The position numbers and the translations under genes were made by a program. This document shows positions 1 to 8,285 of a DNA stretch of 64,000 nucleotides, piece by piece. Numbering within the stretch: the stretch's first letter is position 1; the number at the start of each line of letters is the position of its first letter. This DNA comes from Shimia sp040370365 (GTDB lineage Bacteria; Pseudomonadota; Alphaproteobacteria; Rhodobacterales; Rhodobacteraceae): assembly GCF_040370365.1 (NCBI RefSeq), contig NZ_BAABWQ010000002.1, forward strand, positions 372,001 through 436,000. The letters are read 5' to 3'. The notes beneath the pieces were generated by a model, which saw only the letters and a list, made by a program, of their open reading frames with translations, had not been told where the DNA came from and searched no databases.

Positions 1-116
1 TCTGCTTTGTGGGGATCTTCATTGATGTCGGGCGGGCGAATGTCATCCGCCACCACCCCGATTTGCGCCAGGAGCTCCCGGCGACGCGGACTTCCAGAGC
101 CGAGGATCAGCTTCAT
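1..116 (-). CDS. maf: Maf-family nucleotide pyrophosphatase, N-terminal fragment
   Basis: Only the first 38 residues lie in the window; the rest runs off the left edge. They begin with the Maf signature (ILGSGSPRRRELL), followed by the usual stretch ending in DINED. Maf proteins hydrolyse non-canonical or excess nucleoside triphosphates in the cytoplasm. The ATG is preceded by GAGG at a good distance, which supports this start. The gene lies 31 bases downstream of infA on the same strand, the usual Rhodobacteraceae order, so the two are probably co-transcribed. Confidence 0.88.
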   Translation of the reverse strand, partial: MKLILGSGSPRRRELLAQIGVVADDIRPPDINEDPHKA

Positions 117-147
117 CTCGGACCTCGTTTGTTTTCCGCGCAAACGC

Positions 148-366
148 TTACTTGAAGCGATAGTTGATCCGACCCTTGGTCAGGTCATACGGTGTCATCT
201 CGACTTGGACTTTGTCACCAGCCAGAACACGAATGCGGTTCTTACGCATCTTGCCTGCCGTGTGTGCGATGATCTCATGGCCGTTTTCCAGCTCGACCCG
301 AAACGTCGCATTCGGCAGGAGTTCCTTAACGACACCGGGAAATTCGAGCAGTTCTTCCTTGGCCAT
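148..366 (-). CDS. infA: Translation initiation factor IF-1
   Basis: A 72-residue S1/OB-fold protein beginning MAKEELLEFPGVV and ending in the IF-1 C-terminus (DLTKGRINYRFK). It binds the 30S A site during initiation. Family length is 71-72 residues, so it is complete. The start is the internal ATG preceded by GGAGATAAC; a longer reading frame with seven extra residues exists but lacks that spacing and does not match the family. It sits between a nitrilase-family gene upstream and maf downstream, all on the minus strand. Confidence 0.96.
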   Translation of the reverse strand: MAKEELLEFPGVVKELLPNATFRVELENGHEIIAHTAGKMRKNRIRVLAGDKVQVEMTPYDLTKGRINYRFK

Positions 367-445
367 GTTATCTCCTTCACATTGCACCCGCCTGTTGCGG
401 GCTGCCCCTAAATGGTCCCAATCTTACAGGTTTTCAAGGGCTATC

Positions 446-1336
446 TCAGCGTAATTGTGCAAAAGTGAGCTTTGTCTGCGCCCCCTCTTGTCGCACCCAG
501 TCGCGGCGGTTGCACACGGCCCCCTCCTCACGCACATGCGCTATTGTCTCCAAATTCACATCAGCAATGGTCCGGCCGGGCTCATTCATCTGCCCTTCGG
601 CACACACGCCAGTCTCCGGGAACCCCAAATCGGGCGGCCCAAATACCCCACCCGTGCCGCGGTTCATCGCCACTGCATCACACCACTCTGCTGCCCCCAC
701 AACCGAGGACTGAACCGTCACGCATTGCAATTCCAACGCCCGCGCCATCGCGCCAATCCGCACCCTCCAATAGCCAGCTAGGGTCTCGGTGCAACTTGGG
801 ACAAGAACAACATCACAACTTTCAAGCGCCTTTCCCAGCAAGGGGAATTCACTGTCGTAGCAGATCAGAACCCCGATCCGTCCCAGCGCGGTCTCAAATA
901 CCTGAAGCGGTGCACCGGGCACCACATCCCAATGCTCGCGCTCGTAGCGTGTCATGATCAGCTTGTCCTGAAACTCCATGCCACCCTCCGGCCCAAAGAA
1001 ATGCGCGCGGTTCACCGGGCGGCCACGCACACCGTTTTCTGCATAAACCGGCGCGGAGCCTGACAAAATATATACCCCGTGCTGCCTCGCCAATCGCTGA
1101 TGCACCGCATTGGCTGCGTCGATCCATGAGGCGACCGTTGCAGTCGCGGCTTCCAAATCATCTGCAATGGGGATTTCAGCCAACGTGGCCAGTTCCATCG
1201 CGCCGTACTCAGGGAAGACCAAAAGCTCAGCACCTTGGGCTGTTGCATCTGCCACCCATGCAGCTTGTTTGGCCTCGTAAGCCTCCCAGTTCTCCAAAAT
1301 ATCCAGTGGATAGGCCGCGGTCGCGATCGTCACCAT
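446..1336 (-). CDS. Carbon-nitrogen hydrolase (nitrilase superfamily)
   Basis: A 296-residue protein of the nitrilase superfamily, which hydrolyses amides or nitriles through a Glu-Lys-Cys triad. The three elements are visible: Glu in FPEYGAMEL (about residue 43), Lys in DKLIMTRYE (about 128) and Cys in VLICYDSEFPL (about 159). It has no signal peptide, so it should be cytoplasmic. The ATG follows a GGGGGA ribosome site. It separates infA from the phosphatase gene that normally precedes it in related genomes, so it may be an insertion into an old cluster. The substrate cannot be told from the sequence. Confidence 0.85.
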   Translation of the reverse strand: MVTIATAAYPLDILENWEAYEAKQAAWVADATAQGAELLVFPEYGAMELATLAEIPIADDLEAATATVASWIDAANAVHQRLARQHGVYILSGSAPVYAENGVRGRPVNRAHFFGPEGGMEFQDKLIMTRYEREHWDVVPGAPLQVFETALGRIGVLICYDSEFPLLGKALESCDVVLVPSCTETLAGYWRVRIGAMARALELQCVTVQSSVVGAAEWCDAVAMNRGTGGVFGPPDLGFPETGVCAEGQMNEPGRTIADVNLETIAHVREEGAVCNRRDWVRQEGAQTKLTFAQLR

Positions 1337-1605
1337 GTGTTTGGTCCCCCAAGTTTTTTGAAAAATGTCTGCATAGTTTTACGGCTGCGATGGGCCTGCC
1401 CCCACTGCCCCCATCCGAAAGAAGCCATGGCCGAGCCTAGTAGCCGTGTCTAAACATGCATCTCTACACTTGTGTCACATGCACCAAGGGGCTGACAGGA
1501 AACCGACCGTCTCAGGTGTTGTTCGCGCTGCACCACCGTTTGATGCCTGGCACACAACGTCTCATACGTTGAACGCAGCCCAAAAAGTCCCCCTGCCTTT
1601 TGGGC

Positions 1606-2097
1606 TCATATGGCCTCGGGCGCTCCCCAACGGCTCTGCAAATAGGCCACAATTTCGTCTCGCGCCTTCCGATAGGCCGCAAGTTTTGCCTCACGCCCAT
1701 CCCCAGCCAGCGCCCCACTTGGGTCTGTCACCGGCCAGTATTCGAGCTCTAGGTGGTCAAATCGCGTCAACTTCGCTGCCTCTGCGCGACTGGCAGGTGT
1801 CAGTGCCACAACCATGTCAAAGCTAGACATCTCGTCACCGCGCTTTTCCATCTCTTCAAAACTGCGGGTGCGATGCCTGTCCAGTTCCACGCCAATCTCG
1901 GCACAAACTGCAATCGCAAACCCGTCAATGTCCAGATCACTGCGAATGCCAGCAGACTGCACATAGACGTCATGCCCATAGAGCTTTTTCATGATGCCTT
2001 CAGCCATGGGCGAACGCACAGCGTTCTGATCACAACAAAACAAAACCGATTGAGGCAACTTCGGTGAAACCGGCTGTGTCTGCTCCGCTCCTGCCAC
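1606..2097 (-). CDS. Low-molecular-weight phosphatase family protein
   Basis: A 163-residue protein with the low-molecular-weight tyrosine phosphatase P-loop near the N-terminus: CDQNAVRS is a C-x5-R catalytic loop (about residues 23-29), followed by SPMAEGIMKK. The general-acid loop is probably VTDPSG near residue 126. The likely start is a GTG at 2097; its ribosome site GGAGG lies inside the last codons of the upstream UPF0262 gene, five bases away, so translation is probably coupled. Substrates may be protein phosphotyrosine or small phosphoesters; arsenate reductases share the fold but this copy lacks their extra cysteines. Confidence 0.85.
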   Translation of the reverse strand: MAGAEQTQPVSPKLPQSVLFCCDQNAVRSPMAEGIMKKLYGHDVYVQSAGIRSDLDIDGFAIAVCAEIGVELDRHRTRSFEEMEKRGDEMSSFDMVVALTPASRAEAAKLTRFDHLELEYWPVTDPSGALAGDGREAKLAAYRKARDEIVAYLQSRWGAPEAI

Positions 2098-2102
2098 GTG
2101 CG

Positions 2103-2582
2103 TCAGCCTCCAAAATGCAAAACGCAGATCAGGGTAAACAACCGCCGCGCGGTGTCCGTGTCCACATCTGCTTTGCCGTCCAACCGTTCCTGCAGCACGC
2201 GCGCGCCTTCATTGTGAATGCCACGTCGTGCCATATCGATGGTTTCGATCTGGCTGGGTGGTAGGTTTTTTACAGCGTCAAAGTAGCTCTCACAAATCGC
2301 CCAATAGTCCTTCACCACTTGCCGGAACGGCGAAAGGCTCAGGTGAAATTCCACAGCTTTGTCTCCGGATTCGGTGGTCACATCAAATACCAAACGCTTA
2401 TCGCGAATAGACAGATCAACCGAAAACGGCCCCTCCGGCACCACTCGATCATCGCGATGGGGCAACGCAAAGCTATTGTCTTCCAGCAAGTCAAATATTG
2501 CCACCTTCCGCTCCTGATCAATTTCAGGCGTGGGCGGCGGCAGATTTGTGTCGTCGATCTGGATGTGGCTGATCCGGGACAT
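2103..2582 (-). CDS. UPF0262 family protein
   Basis: A 159-residue cytoplasmic protein of family UPF0262, starting MSRISHIQIDD and ending LICVLHFGG. The family has no established function. It is restricted mostly to Alphaproteobacteria and sits between hisD and a low-molecular-weight phosphatase, as here. I chose the internal ATG at 2582, which matches the family start; the 44 upstream codons in frame are not family-like. It is immediately upstream of the phosphatase gene and probably shares its mRNA. Confidence 0.88.
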   Translation of the reverse strand: MSRISHIQIDDTNLPPPTPEIDQERKVAIFDLLEDNSFALPHRDDRVVPEGPFSVDLSIRDKRLVFDVTTESGDKAVEFHLSLSPFRQVVKDYWAICESYFDAVKNLPPSQIETIDMARRGIHNEGARVLQERLDGKADVDTDTARRLFTLICVLHFGG

Positions 2583-2738
2583 GGGTGTCTCTTGATTTTT
2601 TTGCGATGCAGCATGAGTAGCGCAGCAAGCCCTCTCTTGTCCATGCACGACCATTCGCCTCAGGGCCCGTCCCCCCGGTTGACAGCCCGACCACATCTGC
2701 GCGACCTCTACCACAATATATCGAAAAAGGAGCCGACG

Positions 2739-3503
2739 ATGGCGCTACCCATGTTTGATCTCACTGGCCAAAACGCGCTGATCACGGGCAGCTCGGAGGG
2801 CCTCGGGTTTGCCGCCGCTGAACTGCTGGCACAGGCAGGAGCTCAGGTCTGGATCAACGGGCGTAACGGCGACAATTGCACACACGCTGCACAATCGATC
2901 CAAAACAAAGGCCAAAGCGCACAGCCCCTCCCATTTGACATCTCAGATGAGACAGCATCCGAGCAGGCGTTTAGGCGACTGTCTGCACATGGCGGCGTGG
3001 ATATCTTGGTCAACAACGTTGGCATGCGTGATCGCCGCCACTTGAAAGAATTTACCCACCAAGACCTCTCCCGCCTAATGGACGTGGACCTGATCGCGCC
3101 CTTTCGTCTCGCTCAGCATGCTGCAGAACAAATGTCTCCCAAGGGATACGGGCGCATCGTCAATATCTCGTCCATCGCAGGCCTCATCGCCCAATCCGGG
3201 GATGCCGCCTACACCACGGCAAAAGCAGGCATCAATGGCATGACAAAAGCTCTGGCTGCAGAACTTGGCCCCTCTGGCATAAATGTGAATGCGGTTGCGC
3301 CCGGATTCTTCAAGACTGCGCCAAACGCAGCAGCTGCCAAAGATCCGGCAGTCACGGCCAAGTTAAAGGCAGCATCCGCCTTACAACGCTGGGGACACCC
3401 AGACGAGCTTGCGCCCGCGATCCTCTTCCTTGCCTCACCTGCGGCAAGCTATGTCACAGGACAAATTTGGGCTGTCGATGGTGGCTATTCCAGCCATTAT
3501 TGA
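2739..3503 (+). CDS. SDR family NAD(P)-dependent oxidoreductase
   Basis: A 254-residue classical short-chain dehydrogenase. It has the cofactor motif TGSSEGLG (about residues 16-23), NNVG near 90, the catalytic Ser in NISSIAG, the YTTAK catalytic Tyr/Lys pair near 155-159 and a C-terminal VDGGYS. Gluconate 5-dehydrogenases and 3-oxoacyl-ACP reductases have this layout; the substrate is not determined by sequence alone. The ATG at 2739 has AAAAAGGAG upstream. It runs opposite to the flanking UPF0262 and hisD genes, which are adjacent in relatives, so it looks like an insertion. Confidence 0.9.
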   Translation: MALPMFDLTGQNALITGSSEGLGFAAAELLAQAGAQVWINGRNGDNCTHAAQSIQNKGQSAQPLPFDISDETASEQAFRRLSAHGGVDILVNNVGMRDRRHLKEFTHQDLSRLMDVDLIAPFRLAQHAAEQMSPKGYGRIVNISSIAGLIAQSGDAAYTTAKAGINGMTKALAAELGPSGINVNAVAPGFFKTAPNAAAAKDPAVTAKLKAASALQRWGHPDELAPAILFLASPAASYVTGQIWAVDGGYSSHY

Positions 3504-3591
3504 TCTCCGCGCTGTCCGGGATGTCACCTTGTCCTTTGGGTGACGCAAAAGACCAAGACGCACAGATTGCCAACATGGTGCAAAGCACCCC

Positions 3592-4893
3592 CTATTTGTT
3601 CAAAGCATCAAGCCGTGCACGCACGCTCAAGCCGTGCGCCTCAAGGCTTTCAGAGATTGCCAATGTCTCGGCTGCAGGCCCAATCGCACGCAACGCCTCC
3701 GGCGTCATTTTGGACAATGTTGTGCGTTTGATAAAGTCCATCACTGACAGGCCAGAGCTAAACCTTGCAGAGCGCGCTGTCGGCAGCACATGGTTGGGTC
3801 CACCCACATAGTCGCCAATCGCTTCTGGTGTGAATTGCCCCAAGAAAATCGCGCCAGCATGGGTGATATCCTCACTCAAGGCATCTGGGTCCGCCACACA
3901 AAGCTCCAAGTGCTCCGGCGCAATCCGATTGGACAAAGCCGCAGCCGTATTCAAATTCGGAACCGTAATCACCGCGCCAAAATCCCGCCAGCTCGCGCCA
4001 GCAATTTCGCGACGCTCCAGCGTTTCAAGCCGCTTGTCCACCGCCGCCGCAACCGCCTTACCGAATGCCACGTCATCCGTGATCAAAACCGACTGCGCGC
4101 TTTCATCGTGTTCCGCCTGGCTCAGCAAATCCAACGCAATCCAATCAGGATTGTTGTCTTTGTCTGCGATCACCAAAATTTCTGATGGACCGGCGATCAT
4201 ATCAATGCCCACCTTTCCAAAAACCCGCCGCTTGGCCGCAGCCACAAACGCGTTTCCAGGGCCTGTTATCTTATCCACCGGCGCAATCGTGTCCGTGCCG
4301 TAAGCAAGCGCGGCAACTGCCTGCGCGCCACCTATGCGGTAGATTTCATCCACACCAGCCAGCCGTGCCGCCAACAACACCAACGGGTTCGCCACACCAT
4401 CCGGGGTGGGCACCACAATCGCCAAACGCTTGACCCCAGCCACTTTGGCCGGAATCGCATTCATCAATACGGAAGACGGATAGCTCGCCAACCCGCCGGG
4501 CACATAAAGTCCTGCGGCTGACACCGGCGTCCAACGCCAACCCAATGTGGCGCCCCTCTCATCGGTCCAGCTGGCGTTTTCTGGCATTTGACGGCTGTGA
4601 TAGGCCGTGACGCGCGCGGCGGCCAACTCCAGCGCAGCACGGTCAGTGTCATTGACCTGCGCACAATAGCTGTCGATCTCTTCTTCAGAAAACCGCATCG
4701 TTTCTGGCGTGAGCTCCAAGCGGTCAAATTTAGCCGTCAGCTCAATAACTGCCGCATCTCCGCGATGCCGCACATCCGCGATAATGTCCGCGACAACGGC
4801 ATCCACATCCGGGCTGTCTTCACGTTTTGCACTCAACAGCGCGGTGAAGCTGGCCTCAAAGTCGGCATCCTGTGCATCAAGAAAAACGGGCAT
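3592..4893 (-). CDS. hisD: Histidinol dehydrogenase
   Basis: A 433-residue full-length histidinol dehydrogenase, which performs the last two NAD-linked oxidations of histidine biosynthesis. Visible family features are the YVPGG segment, VDKITGPGNAFVAAAKR, GPSEILV, the zinc-site region LLSQAEHDESAQS and the catalytic EHLEL. The start is ATG with GGAGAT upstream. It lies downstream of murA, DUF2948 and a GNAT gene on the minus strand and upstream of UPF0262, the conserved order in the family. No other his genes are present here. Confidence 0.96.
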   Translation of the reverse strand: MPVFLDAQDADFEASFTALLSAKREDSPDVDAVVADIIADVRHRGDAAVIELTAKFDRLELTPETMRFSEEEIDSYCAQVNDTDRAALELAAARVTAYHSRQMPENASWTDERGATLGWRWTPVSAAGLYVPGGLASYPSSVLMNAIPAKVAGVKRLAIVVPTPDGVANPLVLLAARLAGVDEIYRIGGAQAVAALAYGTDTIAPVDKITGPGNAFVAAAKRRVFGKVGIDMIAGPSEILVIADKDNNPDWIALDLLSQAEHDESAQSVLITDDVAFGKAVAAAVDKRLETLERREIAGASWRDFGAVITVPNLNTAAALSNRIAPEHLELCVADPDALSEDITHAGAIFLGQFTPEAIGDYVGGPNHVLPTARSARFSSGLSVMDFIKRTTLSKMTPEALRAIGPAAETLAISESLEAHGLSVRARLDALNK

Positions 4894-4944
4894 GGCAGTA
4901 TCTCCGAAAAGGTTGCGCCTTCTTAGACCGCCCCCATGGGAGGC

Positions 4945-5436
4945 TCAAGCGTCAAGCGTCTTGAGCATCAAGAGATCATCTCGCGGAACTCCATTCACAA
5001 TCACCGACCGCGGTCGCAGGCCGATTTTCTGAAACCCGCACGCCTCATAAAGTTTCCGCGCACCAAGGTTTTGAGCATCCACGCACAACTCTAGTTGCAG
5101 CACCCCCAATGCCGCTGCCACCTTTATGGCCTCTGTCATCAGAGCCTGCGCCAACCCGCGCCGCCGCGCAGAGGGATGCACATATAAAGGACCGATGTCC
5201 GCCATGTGGCGCAGCCGCTCAGGACCACCCCGACGAAACGCCACAAAAGCCAACAGATGGCCACCGCGAAACGCACCGATGACCTCGCCTGCTGTAAGCT
5301 TGGCTGCCAAGGCACTGTCGCGGGTGGCCACAGCCTCGTCAGCGGTCAATAGAAATGCAAAGGGATCTTCGGACAACCCATGCAGCCAAAGACCACGATA
5401 AGCGGTCAAATCATCCGCAGTCAGCGCTCTGATCAT
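4945..5436 (-). CDS. GNAT family N-acetyltransferase
   Basis: A 163-residue GCN5-related acetyltransferase. The acetyl-CoA pyrophosphate loop is visible as PSARRRGLAQALM (about residues 88-100), followed by the beta-5/alpha-4 segment ELCVDAQNLGARKLYEACGF. Acceptor substrate is unknown. Its start overlaps the DUF2948 stop by four bases (ATGA), so the two are translationally coupled. It is placed between DUF2948 and hisD. Confidence 0.88.
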   Translation of the reverse strand: MIRALTADDLTAYRGLWLHGLSEDPFAFLLTADEAVATRDSALAAKLTAGEVIGAFRGGHLLAFVAFRRGGPERLRHMADIGPLYVHPSARRRGLAQALMTEAIKVAAALGVLQLELCVDAQNLGARKLYEACGFQKIGLRPRSVIVNGVPRDDLLMLKTLDA

Positions 5437-5912
5437 TCCGGGTGGGATGGCGTATTCTTGGACGGCGCCAGATAGGGGCGCGTCACGTCTTTCAACGCAA
5501 CGTCCAATGCCTCAACCTTTAAGCGAATGGCACCATCCCCTGCCAATGTCAGGATCACAGACCCCTCGGCATCTTCACCCGCTTCAAAGCTGATAGCGAG
5601 CAGAGACAAGATGGTGTCGGCATCGCCGCGCTCCACTCCCTGAGAGGCCACGGACTGCACATTGTCGACCACCAGCAAACATTGCACGCGCTCCACCGAA
5701 CGCTTGCGCAACTCTGCAGATTTCAGGTCTTCCCAACGAAAGCGATTGATCAACACGGCGAAGCGGCGCTCGGACGGCAGCCATTGCATTTCAGACGCCG
5801 GAAAAACTGCGTCCTGTGCCAAAGTCGACAGAACCTGCAGATCCTCTCCGTCCAAAGCGCCAAGATTCAGCGGACGATCGCCGCCGTCTTCAAACCGTGC
5901 ATCTTGCGTCAC
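5433..5912 (-). CDS. DUF2948 family protein
   Basis: A 159-residue protein of family DUF2948, with the characteristic LNLGALDGEDLQVLSTLAQDA start and the FRWED motif (about residue 60). No biochemical role is established; the family is alphaproteobacterial and typically sits between murA and hisD. The start is a GTG whose first G is the last base of the murA stop codon, so murA, this gene and the GNAT gene form one tightly coupled operon. Confidence 0.87.
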   Translation of the reverse strand: MTQDARFEDGGDRPLNLGALDGEDLQVLSTLAQDAVFPASEMQWLPSERRFAVLINRFRWEDLKSAELRKRSVERVQCLLVVDNVQSVASQGVERGDADTILSLLAISFEAGEDAEGSVILTLAGDGAIRLKVEALDVALKDVTRPYLAPSKNTPSHPE

Positions 5913-7177
5913 TATTCTTTGACCCTCTCAATATGGGCACCAACATTGCCCAGCTTCTCCTCAACCCTCTCATAGCCGCGATCCAGATGATAGACCCGGC
6001 TGACGATGGTTTCACCTTCTGCGGCCAATCCCGCAAGGATCAAAGACACTGAGGCACGCAAATCCGTCGCCATCACCCGCGCGCCTTTGAGTTTTTCGAC
6101 ACCGTGGACCGTGGCAGTACCGCCCTGAACCTCGATGTTGGCGCCCATCCGGATCAGCTCTGGCGCATGCATAAAGCGGTTTTCAAAAATCTTTTCTTCC
6201 AGCACCGAGGTGCCAGCGGCCGTGCACATCATTGCCATGAACTGCGCCTGCAGATCCGTCGGAAAACCCGGGAACGGCTCTGTGGTGACGTCCACTGCTT
6301 TCACACGTCCGTTCTTGCGCGCCACCTTGAGGCCCGCTTTGGTCTCTTCCACATCGATGCCAGCTTCATGCAGCTTAGCAACAAAGCTTTCAACCAAATC
6401 CAGACGACCGCCCAGCAACTCAACTTCGCCGCCACAGAATGCCGGAGCCAACATAAAGGTGCCAAGTTCAATGCGATCTGTCACAACTGGATGCGTGGCC
6501 CCATGGAGGCGATCCACACCCTGAACAGTGATATCAGAGGTGCCATCACCCTCGATCTGCGCGCCCATCGCCCGCAAACAAGTGGCCAGGTCAACAATCT
6601 CAGGCTCGCGCGCTGCGTTTTTAATAACAGTGGTGCCTTTGGCCAGCGTTGCCGCCATCATGATGTTCTCGGTCGCACCAACAGAGGCAAAGCTCAGCTC
6701 GACGACCGCGCCTTTCAATCCGTTTGGCGCTTTGGCATGCAGGTAGCCGTCTTTCAGCTCGATCTCTGCACCCAGTTTTTCCAGACCAAAGATGTGCAAA
6801 TCCATCGGACGCGCGCCAATCGCGCAGCCACCGGGAAGTGACACAACCGCATGGCCCAGCCGTGCCAGCATCGGACCCAGAACGAGATTGGACGCGCGCA
6901 TTTTGCGCACGATGTCATAGTCCGCCACATGGTTGTTGATGTCGTGACTCGACATCGCCAACACCTTGCCGTCTTGCAAGCTTGTGACTTCTGCGCCCAG
7001 TGAGCCCAAGAGTTGGCTCATTGTCTTGATGTCGCTCAGTCGTGGCGCATTGGTCAGCGTAAGCGGCTCCTCACTGAGCAGCGTTGCCGGCATCAGCGTG
7101 AGACAGGCGTTTTTCGCTCCGGCAATCGGGATCTGTCCATTCAGCGGCCCATTCCCGCGTACAACAATTGAGTCCAT
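5912..7177 (-). CDS. murA: UDP-N-acetylglucosamine 1-carboxyvinyltransferase
   Basis: A 421-residue full-length MurA, which transfers enolpyruvate from PEP to UDP-GlcNAc in the first committed step of peptidoglycan synthesis. The protein starts with the typical GNGPLNGQIPIAGAKNACL and contains the inhibitor-sensitive loop PGGCAIGARPMDLH; the fosfomycin-reactive position should be the Cys of this loop near residue 116. The region FPTDLQAQFMA and the RVYHLDRGYERVEEKL tail are also typical. It directly abuts the small upstream gene (stop TAA touching this ATG) and overlaps DUF2948 by one base. Confidence 0.96.
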   Translation of the reverse strand: MDSIVVRGNGPLNGQIPIAGAKNACLTLMPATLLSEEPLTLTNAPRLSDIKTMSQLLGSLGAEVTSLQDGKVLAMSSHDINNHVADYDIVRKMRASNLVLGPMLARLGHAVVSLPGGCAIGARPMDLHIFGLEKLGAEIELKDGYLHAKAPNGLKGAVVELSFASVGATENIMMAATLAKGTTVIKNAAREPEIVDLATCLRAMGAQIEGDGTSDITVQGVDRLHGATHPVVTDRIELGTFMLAPAFCGGEVELLGGRLDLVESFVAKLHEAGIDVEETKAGLKVARKNGRVKAVDVTTEPFPGFPTDLQAQFMAMMCTAAGTSVLEEKIFENRFMHAPELIRMGANIEVQGGTATVHGVEKLKGARVMATDLRASVSLILAGLAAEGETIVSRVYHLDRGYERVEEKLGNVGAHIERVKE

Positions 7178-7354
7178 TTAGTCTTGCCCTTTATTCTTAT
7201 CTGCCTCGGTGGTGTCCGGCGCGTCAGTTGTTGCCCGCGCGCGCGCCTGCGCTTTGCGCCGCCCCATATTGGCTTTCAATGCAGCCTTTAACCGGTCTTC
7301 ACGGCTTGAGGCAGTTTTTTTGACTTTATTTACAGGGGTCGTTTTACGTTCCAT
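7178..7354 (-). CDS. Small basic protein upstream of murA
   Basis: A 58-residue reading frame starting MERKTTPVNKVKKTASSRED and ending in an acidic tail (EADKNKGQD). The middle is strongly basic and Ala/Arg-rich (KAALKANMGRRKAQARARA), likely a single helix. Its stop codon touches the murA start, which argues for co-transcription. I do not recognise a family with a known function. The main evidence that it is real is the perfect junction with murA and the open frame; the ribosome site (GGAAAGTGC) is acceptable. Confidence 0.6.
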   Translation of the reverse strand: MERKTTPVNKVKKTASSREDRLKAALKANMGRRKAQARARATTDAPDTTEADKNKGQD

Positions 7355-7441
7355 GCACTTTCCTTACATGAGCCGTAAAAAAGGGTCCAGATTGCGCTTG
7401 CACAGTCTGAAATTTGAGTCTAATCACCGCGCCACGGTAAT

Positions 7442-7516
7442 GCTGTGGTAGCTCAGTGGTAGAGCGCACCCTTGGTAAGGGTGAGGTCGGGAGTTCAATC
7501 CTCCCTCACAGCACCA
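7442..7516 (+). tRNA. tRNA-Thr (anticodon GGT)
   Basis: A full cloverleaf of 75 bases with encoded CCA. The acceptor stem GCTGTGG pairs with TCACAGC (one G-U), the D-loop carries AGCTCAGTGGTAGAGC, the anticodon stem CACCC/GGGTG closes the loop TTGGTAA with anticodon GGT at 7474-7476, and the T-arm has GGGAGTTCAATCCTCCC. It reads ACC/ACU threonine codons. Confidence 0.97.
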
Positions 7517-8285
7517 TTCAACTCCCAAGCTTCTTTACGTAAGAGATCTGTGCCGCGCGCGCATTTGGTGCCCACAAAGAATGTCGCAATTTTGGCATCA
7601 ATTTGAGGGTGTACTCACTGCCTTTGAAGCCGAATCTGGGCGGCAGATTTCCGCGCACTCGACGCCCCAAAACGGGCCGAATCTTGCCAGAACCGCGCTT
7701 ATCGATTCGCATACCCCTACGTAAATCCAGACCTAGCGTTTACATATTGTGGCCAATTGGCGAAATTGAATGCCCCTGTTTTCATTTCAGCAACAATGCC
7801 GAGATGCCGATGTGACTGGGTGAACACAGCTCGCCTTAACCAAGAACTCCACTCGATTGGTTCAATTTTGGAAACGGCCGATGGCCTCCCGATGCCATCC
7901 AAGCGAACCTCAACGTAATAAAGGCCAAAATATGGCGTCAATATGCCTCGACACGCCCCATTTGGCGCCACAATTGCGCCCCAATTCGGAAACAATTCCA
8001 AAAATATCCTTGCTACATTAACCATCATGCAGAGGGCAACCCGCCGCATCTCGTCGTGTTTTCGTCAAATTTTGTATGTTTTTGTTTCTTCCCCGCCATC
8101 TTTCGCGCATATTTACGCCAAGTCCAACTGGGGGACTGAGTTCTGGCTTGGGGCAGCCAACAACATGTGATGGGCATTGTCGTGATGTCACTTCAAACCG
8201 CTGAATAGCGTCGCGCCTTCTGTGAGAAGTGGGTGAGGAACGCTTTGGTGTGTGAGGTGGCTGCGCTGTGGAGAAAGAGGGTATT
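7517..8285 (+). other. Long intergenic region before the RTX-Hint gene
   Basis: About 770 bases without a convincing gene. Open frames on the minus strand here (up to about 110 codons) have no recognisable motifs, no good ribosome sites and unusual composition. The stretch is more A/T rich than its neighbours and has several AATT-centred palindromes such as GGCCAATTGGC near 7750 and GGCGC...GCGCC near 7970. It presumably holds the promoter and leader of the RTX gene; I see no other definable element. Confidence 0.4.

Noticed and set aside
1570..1600. Inverted repeat AGCCCAAAA...TTTTGGGCT after the phosphatase gene
   Set aside because: The loop is long and no T-run follows the stem, so a terminator call is not justified.
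3520..3545. Weak hairpin between the SDR gene and hisD as a terminator
   Set aside because: Only about six base pairs with no T-run; not enough to call.
6104..6841. A 245-codon frame opposite murA
   Set aside because: Antisense to murA with no features of its own.
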